Positions 59,288 through 64,000 of a stretch of 64,000 bases of DNA are shown here, in pieces. Both the position numbers and the translations under genes were made by a program. Location of the stretch: contig NZ_JAHCMB010000191.1 of NCBI RefSeq assembly GCF_019904155.1, positions 39,014 to 103,013 of the forward strand. The letters are read 5' to 3'. How positions within the stretch are numbered: the stretch's first letter is position 1; every line of letters starts with the position of its first letter. The notes under the pieces are model-generated. The model saw only the letters and a program-made list of their open reading frames with translations. It made no database searches and was not told the DNA's origin. Source of the DNA: Paenibacillus sinensis (GTDB lineage: Bacteria; Bacillota; Bacilli; Paenibacillales; Paenibacillaceae).

Positions 59288-59965
59288 ATGGAGAAGGAAT
59301 TAACAGCAAAATGGAACGCCGTGGACGAATATTTCAACAGCCGCCTGCTTGCGGACGATCCCTTATTAGATGCTGTGCTGGAGGCCAACACCAAGGCGGG
59401 CCTGCCGCCGATCGACGTTGCGCCCAATCAGGGCAAGCTGCTCTATTTGCTCGCGAAGCTGATGGGAGCGTCGTCCATTCTGGAAATCGGCACGTTAGGC
59501 GGCTACAGCAGCATCTGGCTGGCACGCGCCCTGCCGCCGCAAGGCCGTCTGGTCACTTTGGAATATGAAGGGCTGCATGCTGAGGTCGCGGCGGTCAATC
59601 TTCAGCTTGCCGGTCTTGCAGACCAGGTGGACATTCGGGTTGGAGCGGCATTGGACAGTCTGGCTGCGCTGAAGCAGGAGGGAGCCGGCCCGTTCGATTT
59701 GATTTTTATCGATGCCGACAAGCCGAATAATCCCCATTATCTGAAATGGGCGATGGAGCTGGGGCGTCCCGGGACGCTGATCGTAGCGGACAATGTGGTG
59801 CGTGACGGCGAGGTGTTGAATGAAGAAAGCGGGGACGAGCGTGTGCAGGGCATCCGGCGGTTCGCGGACATGCTGGCGACAGAGCCGCGCCTGGAAGCAA
59901 CCGCCTTGCAGACGGTTGGCGCCAAGGGCTACGACGGTTTTGTGATGGCTGTGCTGAAAGAGTGA
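59288..59965 (+). CDS. class I SAM-dependent O-methyltransferase
   Basis: This 225-residue catechol-O-methyltransferase-like enzyme has motif I ILEIGTLGGYSSIWLARAL, the acidic residue of motif II (VTLEYEGLHAEVA), and FIDADKPNNPHYLKWAMEL with the metal-binding Asp, followed by VADNVVRDG. It would methylate a hydroxyl of a small aromatic or similar compound using S-adenosylmethionine and a divalent metal. GGAGG precedes the ATG. The divergent LysR regulator probably controls it. Confidence 0.88.
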   Translation: MEKELTAKWNAVDEYFNSRLLADDPLLDAVLEANTKAGLPPIDVAPNQGKLLYLLAKLMGASSILEIGTLGGYSSIWLARALPPQGRLVTLEYEGLHAEVAAVNLQLAGLADQVDIRVGAALDSLAALKQEGAGPFDLIFIDADKPNNPHYLKWAMELGRPGTLIVADNVVRDGEVLNEESGDERVQGIRRFADMLATEPRLEATALQTVGAKGYDGFVMAVLKE

Positions 59966-60196
59966 CTCAGAGAGCTATAGTTAGGCTAGGACTAGCTGGG
60001 CTACGAAGAGCGTTAATCACTCTTCCTGAATCAGCAAGGTACAATCTTTTTTCAAGCCGGTATGCGATTTCTATACAATGAAAAAATATCAGCTGCTTAG
60101 ACCCGAACATTTGAATACGGCGGATGATTCTTCCTTAGAGCAAGGAAACGATCAAATTCTGCAGACCATTTTTATAGTCCCAGGTTCCTGCTCCCG

Positions 60197-61474
60197 CTAA
60201 CGCTTCAGGGCCAGCCGGTACCCCAGGTTAATGATGAAGTTGTAAAAAAGATGCGTACGGGACACGCTCATCCGCCGGACGAACGAGCGCAGCGAATAGA
60301 ACCGCCGCCGGAAATCGACATAGCCCTGATACAGCTCGTCCGCCGTCATATTCCGGGGCTGGAACACGATATCCGTCTTCCCGTTGTACAAGCTCCAGTC
60401 CGTGCTGGTCAACCTTTCGGACTCTTTCATCCCGGTATATACGGGCGTCTTGGGCAGCGGAGTCAGCAGACTGACGGTCACCCCGTCGATGCCAAGCTCC
60501 TCGCAGGCCTGAAGCGTATCCCGGAAGGTGTCCGGCGTATCTTCGTCGAAGCCGAAGACGATGCCCGCCTGAATCATGATGCCATGGCTGTGCAGCTTGG
60601 AGATAATCTCCCGGTAGGCATTAACCCGGTTGATGCCTTTGTTCACCCCGCGCAGAGCGGCCGGAGAGAACGATTCCAGACCGACGAACAGATATAGACA
60701 GCCTGCTTCCTTGGCCTTCTTGAGCAATTCGTCGTCGTTGCAGTCGGCGAGGGTCGCCTGAGCGGCCCATTTTCGGCCCAGTGGCTTAATCTGTTCCATC
60801 AGTTCCAGCGCATAAGCCTTATCCGCAAAAAAATTATCATCCCAGAACACAAAAAAACGCGATTTCAGCAGAGAAATTTCGCGCACGACCTCGTCGACAG
60901 GACGGGTGCGGAAGCGATTGTGGTATATTTGCTTCAGATTGCAGTATGCACAGCGGTAAGGACAGCCTCGGGTCGCGAATACTGCCCCTTTCATCAGCGG
61001 GTTCCGCTTCAGCAAATCCCATCTCGGCAGCGGAAGGTTTCGCAAATCCGGGATCTCTTCCGAACGATAGATCGGCTGCTCCCGTCCTTCCAGGAAATCC
61101 GCAAGAAACCTCGGCCATGTCTCTTCCGCTTCGCCGATCATGACCGTGTCGCAGTGTCCGGCGGCTTCCTCCGGCAGCAGCGTAACATGCGGTCCTCCCA
61201 GCACCACCTTGGCCCCCGATTCGCGGAACCGCTCCGCAATGCTGTAGCAGTGATAGGCGTTCGGCGTGTTCACCGTAATGGCCACCACATCGAATTTCCG
61301 GTGAATCGGAATCCTTTGGCTGTACTCGTCCACCAGTGTAATCTGATACTTTGTCTCATCTATGAACCCCGCCAGATAGGGCATTGTAATCTGCACGAAA
61401 TTATTGAACTGTTTCCGGCGGAAACGGTTGATCTTCTTGTTCTCGGGCTGAAGCAGCAAAATCTTTGTTCGCAT
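60197..61474 (-). CDS. B12-binding domain radical SAM protein
   Basis: The N-terminal cobalamin-binding-like domain (about residues 1-140, with VLGGPHVTLLPEEA) is followed by a radical SAM domain with the cluster motif ATRGCPYRCAYCNLKQIYH (three Cys) and the downstream VFWDDNFFADKAYALEL. Total length is 425 residues. Such enzymes (BchE, methyltransferase and other subclasses) act on unactivated carbons or in ring formation. The canonical DxHxxG cobalamin motif is not obvious. No biosynthetic partner is adjacent, so the substrate is unknown. Confidence 0.87.
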   Translation of the reverse strand: MRTKILLLQPENKKINRFRRKQFNNFVQITMPYLAGFIDETKYQITLVDEYSQRIPIHRKFDVVAITVNTPNAYHCYSIAERFRESGAKVVLGGPHVTLLPEEAAGHCDTVMIGEAEETWPRFLADFLEGREQPIYRSEEIPDLRNLPLPRWDLLKRNPLMKGAVFATRGCPYRCAYCNLKQIYHNRFRTRPVDEVVREISLLKSRFFVFWDDNFFADKAYALELMEQIKPLGRKWAAQATLADCNDDELLKKAKEAGCLYLFVGLESFSPAALRGVNKGINRVNAYREIISKLHSHGIMIQAGIVFGFDEDTPDTFRDTLQACEELGIDGVTVSLLTPLPKTPVYTGMKESERLTSTDWSLYNGKTDIVFQPRNMTADELYQGYVDFRRRFYSLRSFVRRMSVSRTHLFYNFIINLGYRLALKR

Positions 61475-61550
61475 AGGTCACCCTCCGCTTTATCCAGTCC
61501 CATCAAGTATAAATGGCGCAGCGGGTTGCAGGTATGACATTATTCAGCGT

Positions 61551-61595
61551 AAAAAAGGCCGATTCCCATAACTGCTTCAAACAGCGGGAACCGGC
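61551..61595 (-). terminator. terminator of the MFS gene
   Basis: On the minus strand AGCCGGTTCCC pairs with GGGAATCGGCC and is followed by TTTTTT. Confidence 0.8.
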
Positions 61596-61700
61596 TCTAC
61601 TATGAAAATATGAAAAAGAGGCGGCCACCGCATCGCCCTTAAGCGACAGGAACCTCCTCCTTAAAATACGATAATAACACGGTTAATACGGGCGGCTTGC

Positions 61701-62903
61701 TCAACTGACGACTGCCTGCGAAGGTTCGGCGTCGGTGATCCGCTTCTCCTTCACCCGGAAGAGGTACAGGCCGAGCGTCAGGGCGGCGACCAGAGCAAAG
61801 CTCCACATCAGGTAACCAAGCGGCAGATGGTCTAGCATAAGCCCCGCTCCCTGGGAAAAGAGGCCGCCGCCGATCGAGCAGCTTGCCATCAGCAGACTGG
61901 TATGACCGGCAGACCAGGACGGCATCATCTCTTTGGCGTTGACGAGCGTGACGGCAAATAAACCGGATAGCGACAAGCCCATTAGCACAATCAGCACATA
62001 TCCGAATCCTGCATGACGGTTCAGCGCAAAGGCTGACAGCAGAAGCGCCATGGCGGACCAATGAATGAGCAGGTAGGGGCGGTAGCCGATTCTCTCGGCT
62101 TCATGGCCCGCGAACAGTCTGCCCGCTACCATTGCGATCCAGAAGACCGTTACGGCGAACGGGGCCGATGCCTGGCTGGCCATGCCCGCCTGAAGCATCA
62201 TGGAAGGCAGATAATGGTTAAGGCCTATATCCATCGCTCCATACAGAACAAACAAGAGCATGAGGAAAGGAAGCAGCCTGTTCCTTCTTCCCGCCGTCTT
62301 CACCGCCGGAGCGGAATGACTTCCTTCCGTTGTTCCGGATGAGGGCCGAAACAGCGGCTCCGCTTCTCCATAGCGCAGAAAAAGGATAAACACGGACAGC
62401 GAAACGGCGTATCCAGCGACGGCGAACAAGGCCAGATTCCATCTGCCGACTGTGATAAGCGCTCCGACGAGCAGCGGAAATAACAGCGAGCCAAGGCCGA
62501 AGCCGATCTCCAGCTTGCTCATCGCAAGCGCCGCATTTCCTTTGATCCCCTGCAGAATCAATCCGCCGATCACGGCATCGATAATGCCGCCCAAGGCGCC
62601 GGCAACGGCGACAGCGGTTAGAACTCCGAACCACGGAGGAAGCAGCCCTATTGTAATATAAGAAATGGCGATCCCCCACACGCTTATATGAAGCAGCAGT
62701 TTCTTGGACACATGAGCGGCCAGCAGCGGCTGCAGCAGCAGCCCGGCCAGGGATGCCGTGAACTCCAGCAGAATCAGCGTGCCCGCCTCGCTGTATTCTC
62801 TGCCGTAAAGCGGCAGCAGTTCTGTGAGGACGGAAGCTACGGTAACTTTGATACAACCCATCAACAGATAGAACAAAAACCCGGTGATCACCAAACGTTT
62901 CAA
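61701..62903 (-). CDS. MFS transporter
   Basis: This 400-residue protein has twelve predicted membrane segments in two halves and a basic, Pro/Ser-containing central loop (about 185-210). The second half has the MFS motif GRLFAGHEAERIGYRPYLL. It resembles sugar- or drug-type MFS proteins of the FucP/YfkF group. It lies upstream of the radical SAM gene on the same strand, but a terminator separates the two, so a common pathway is not supported. Confidence 0.82.
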   Translation of the reverse strand: MKRLVITGFLFYLLMGCIKVTVASVLTELLPLYGREYSEAGTLILLEFTASLAGLLLQPLLAAHVSKKLLLHISVWGIAISYITIGLLPPWFGVLTAVAVAGALGGIIDAVIGGLILQGIKGNAALAMSKLEIGFGLGSLLFPLLVGALITVGRWNLALFAVAGYAVSLSVFILFLRYGEAEPLFRPSSGTTEGSHSAPAVKTAGRRNRLLPFLMLLFVLYGAMDIGLNHYLPSMMLQAGMASQASAPFAVTVFWIAMVAGRLFAGHEAERIGYRPYLLIHWSAMALLLSAFALNRHAGFGYVLIVLMGLSLSGLFAVTLVNAKEMMPSWSAGHTSLLMASCSIGGGLFSQGAGLMLDHLPLGYLMWSFALVAALTLGLYLFRVKEKRITDAEPSQAVVS

Positions 62904-63198
62904 ACTTCTCTTCCTCTCCGCCGGCAGCGGGACATCCGGTTATGCCGAATAACCATACCTTGTCTCATGATACATGCATCTCCATGAAATGCTGCATCCA
63001 TTGTAACGGAAAGAAATCAACTTGAAAACCATAACAATTTCAGTATTTATCCGTTGATTTCAACAAAATATCAATCATTTTCAGGGAGGATTTCAAAGTG
63101 CAGTCATTGTCAATATCTTGGAAAAAGATGCCGAATAAACAATGCGCAGCTTAAGCTTCATTAGCCTGAGCTGCGCATCCTTCTGTTCCTTCTGTTCA
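62904..63198. other. intergenic region
   Basis: This 295-base region holds the promoter side of the MFS gene and, at 63142-63178, the terminator of the next gene. No further feature is clear. Confidence 0.4.
63142..63178 (-). terminator. terminator of the lipoprotein gene
   Basis: On the minus strand ATGCGCAGCT pairs with AGCTGCGCAT, with a weakly T-rich tail. Confidence 0.65.
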
Positions 63199-63957
63199 TT
63201 ACGGCGTCCATTGGTCGTGGATAATGCCCACAAGCGCCCGGTCATCTCCGATCTTCTCAAAAACCAGGCGAAGACTTCGCCAGTCCATGCCTTCGGCGGC
63301 CGGATCGACGCCGTCCACATGATACTCGACATAATCATGGCTCGCCGCCGGATAAACCTCGTTCACATTGTTGACCGTCGTTCCCTTCCCGATGGCCCGG
63401 TTCACCGCGATGGTGGCCCCTGCGCTGAAATCTGTGTCGTAGACGAATTTCTTATAATAATCCGGGAATGCAAGTTCAATGGGCTCGCCTGATCCGGCAT
63501 GAGTGCCCCATATCTGCGGGGCCGGATTATGCATCAGCCCCTCCACTTCGCTCCGGGAGAAGACAAGATCAGTCTTCACGTCGACATAGCCGTAAGGAGA
63601 GAAGCGCAGCCCTTTATCCGGATGTACCCAGGCCGCCAGCGCTCTCATATCGCCTGCCGCCAGTGCCTTCATGACAACCGACGCAGCCTCAAGCGACGTT
63701 GGCGGCTGGCCCTCCATATCTTCTGAGGAAGACGATTCCCCGGCCCCCGGACTCGCAGGCGGTTCAGAAGAGCCAGGCGGCGGCGTTCCCTCTCCCGTCC
63801 AGCCGGGACTGATCTCCGGGCCTGCCGAGACCGGCGTTGGTCCGGACGAGGGGGACGCCTGTCCTTCTCCCGTTGTCTCCGGTGTATTGCCGCAGGCCGA
63901 TAGCAGCAGCAGCACGCCCGCCAGAACAGTCATGGCGGCGCGGCGCATAATGGGCAT
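63199..63957 (-). CDS. lipoprotein of unknown function
   Basis: A lipoprotein signal peptide (MTVLAGVLLLLSACGNTPE) is followed by a Ser/Pro/Gly-rich linker (about 28-80) and a folded C-terminal domain of about 165 residues with an NTF2- or SnoaL-like pattern (ASVVMKALAAGDMRALAAWVHPDKGLRFSPYG). Similar lipoproteins are common in Paenibacillus without assigned roles. GGAGGGAAGAGAC precedes the ATG at 63957. Confidence 0.75.
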   Translation of the reverse strand: MPIMRRAAMTVLAGVLLLLSACGNTPETTGEGQASPSSGPTPVSAGPEISPGWTGEGTPPPGSSEPPASPGAGESSSSEDMEGQPPTSLEAASVVMKALAAGDMRALAAWVHPDKGLRFSPYGYVDVKTDLVFSRSEVEGLMHNPAPQIWGTHAGSGEPIELAFPDYYKKFVYDTDFSAGATIAVNRAIGKGTTVNNVNEVYPAASHDYVEYHVDGVDPAAEGMDWRSLRLVFEKIGDDRALVGIIHDQWTP

Positions 63958-64000
63958 GTCTCTTCCCTCCTTAGTCGGTGTTTCCTATAGTTACTAAGAC

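Overview
The window looks like a chromosomal segment of a spore-forming, low-to-moderate GC member of the Bacillota, most probably Paenibacillus. The evidence is strong AGGAGG-type ribosome binding sites, the cortex protein CmpA, the ydcC-alr-ndoAI-ndoA gene order typical of Bacillus and Paenibacillus, a HelD of the Bacillus type, and type I-C CRISPR repeats. The taxonomic call is inference; no rRNA is present.

Layout. 0.3-3 kb: tRNA-Ser and tRNA-Asn, then small housekeeping genes. 3-11.3 kb: a murein-recycling operon on the minus strand (MurR regulator, AmiE-like amidase, ABC sugar importer, MurK kinase, MurQ etherase, YkfB epimerase). 11.6-13.1 kb: CmpA, DinB and a CGNR zinc-finger protein. 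13.3-25.1 kb: the most unusual region, a nine-gene minus-strand array in the order cysK-like, nifK-like, nifD-like, ABC ATPase, nifH-like, cysK-like, then an archerase/dehydratase fusion, a second archerase and an HgdB-like protein. It is preceded by a leader with a consensus sigma-A promoter, a perfect FNR-type box (TGTGA-N6-TCACA) and two intrinsic terminators. It lacks nifB, nifE and nifN, so it is not a nitrogen-fixation cluster; it resembles the nitrogenase-like reductases linked to sulfur metabolism.

25.2-28.9 kb: fruRKA. 29-36 kb: ArsB-like transporter, WYL regulator, zinc-ribbon protein, MCP-like signalling protein and HelD. 36.2-46.2 kb: an accessory zone holding three small type I-C CRISPR arrays (2, 5 and 3 repeats), each with a conserved leader, but no cas genes. 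It also has a decayed fourth leader, an intact and a decayed copy of a holin-like type I toxin locus, an MFS transporter, and a second PTS operon with RpiA, a Gfo/Idh oxidoreductase, a HAD phosphatase and an RpiR regulator. 46.2-64 kb: a TetM-type ribosome protection protein, SLH protein, Tex, the NdoA/NdoAI toxin-antitoxin pair with Alr and a YdcC-like lipoprotein, a CueP-like protein, an ECF sigma factor with its probable anti-sigma, a LysR regulator divergent from an O-methyltransferase, a B12-binding radical SAM protein, an MFS transporter and a lipoprotein.

How they may work together. The nitrogenase-like HDK complex and the archerase/HgdB proteins are two ATP-driven low-potential electron systems in one probable transcription unit. 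Two PLP sulfhydrylases flank the HDK part and an FNR box precedes it. The simplest reading is an anaerobically induced reductive pathway that frees sulfur (or a thiol) from an organic compound and captures it as an amino acid. This is inference and needs biochemical proof.
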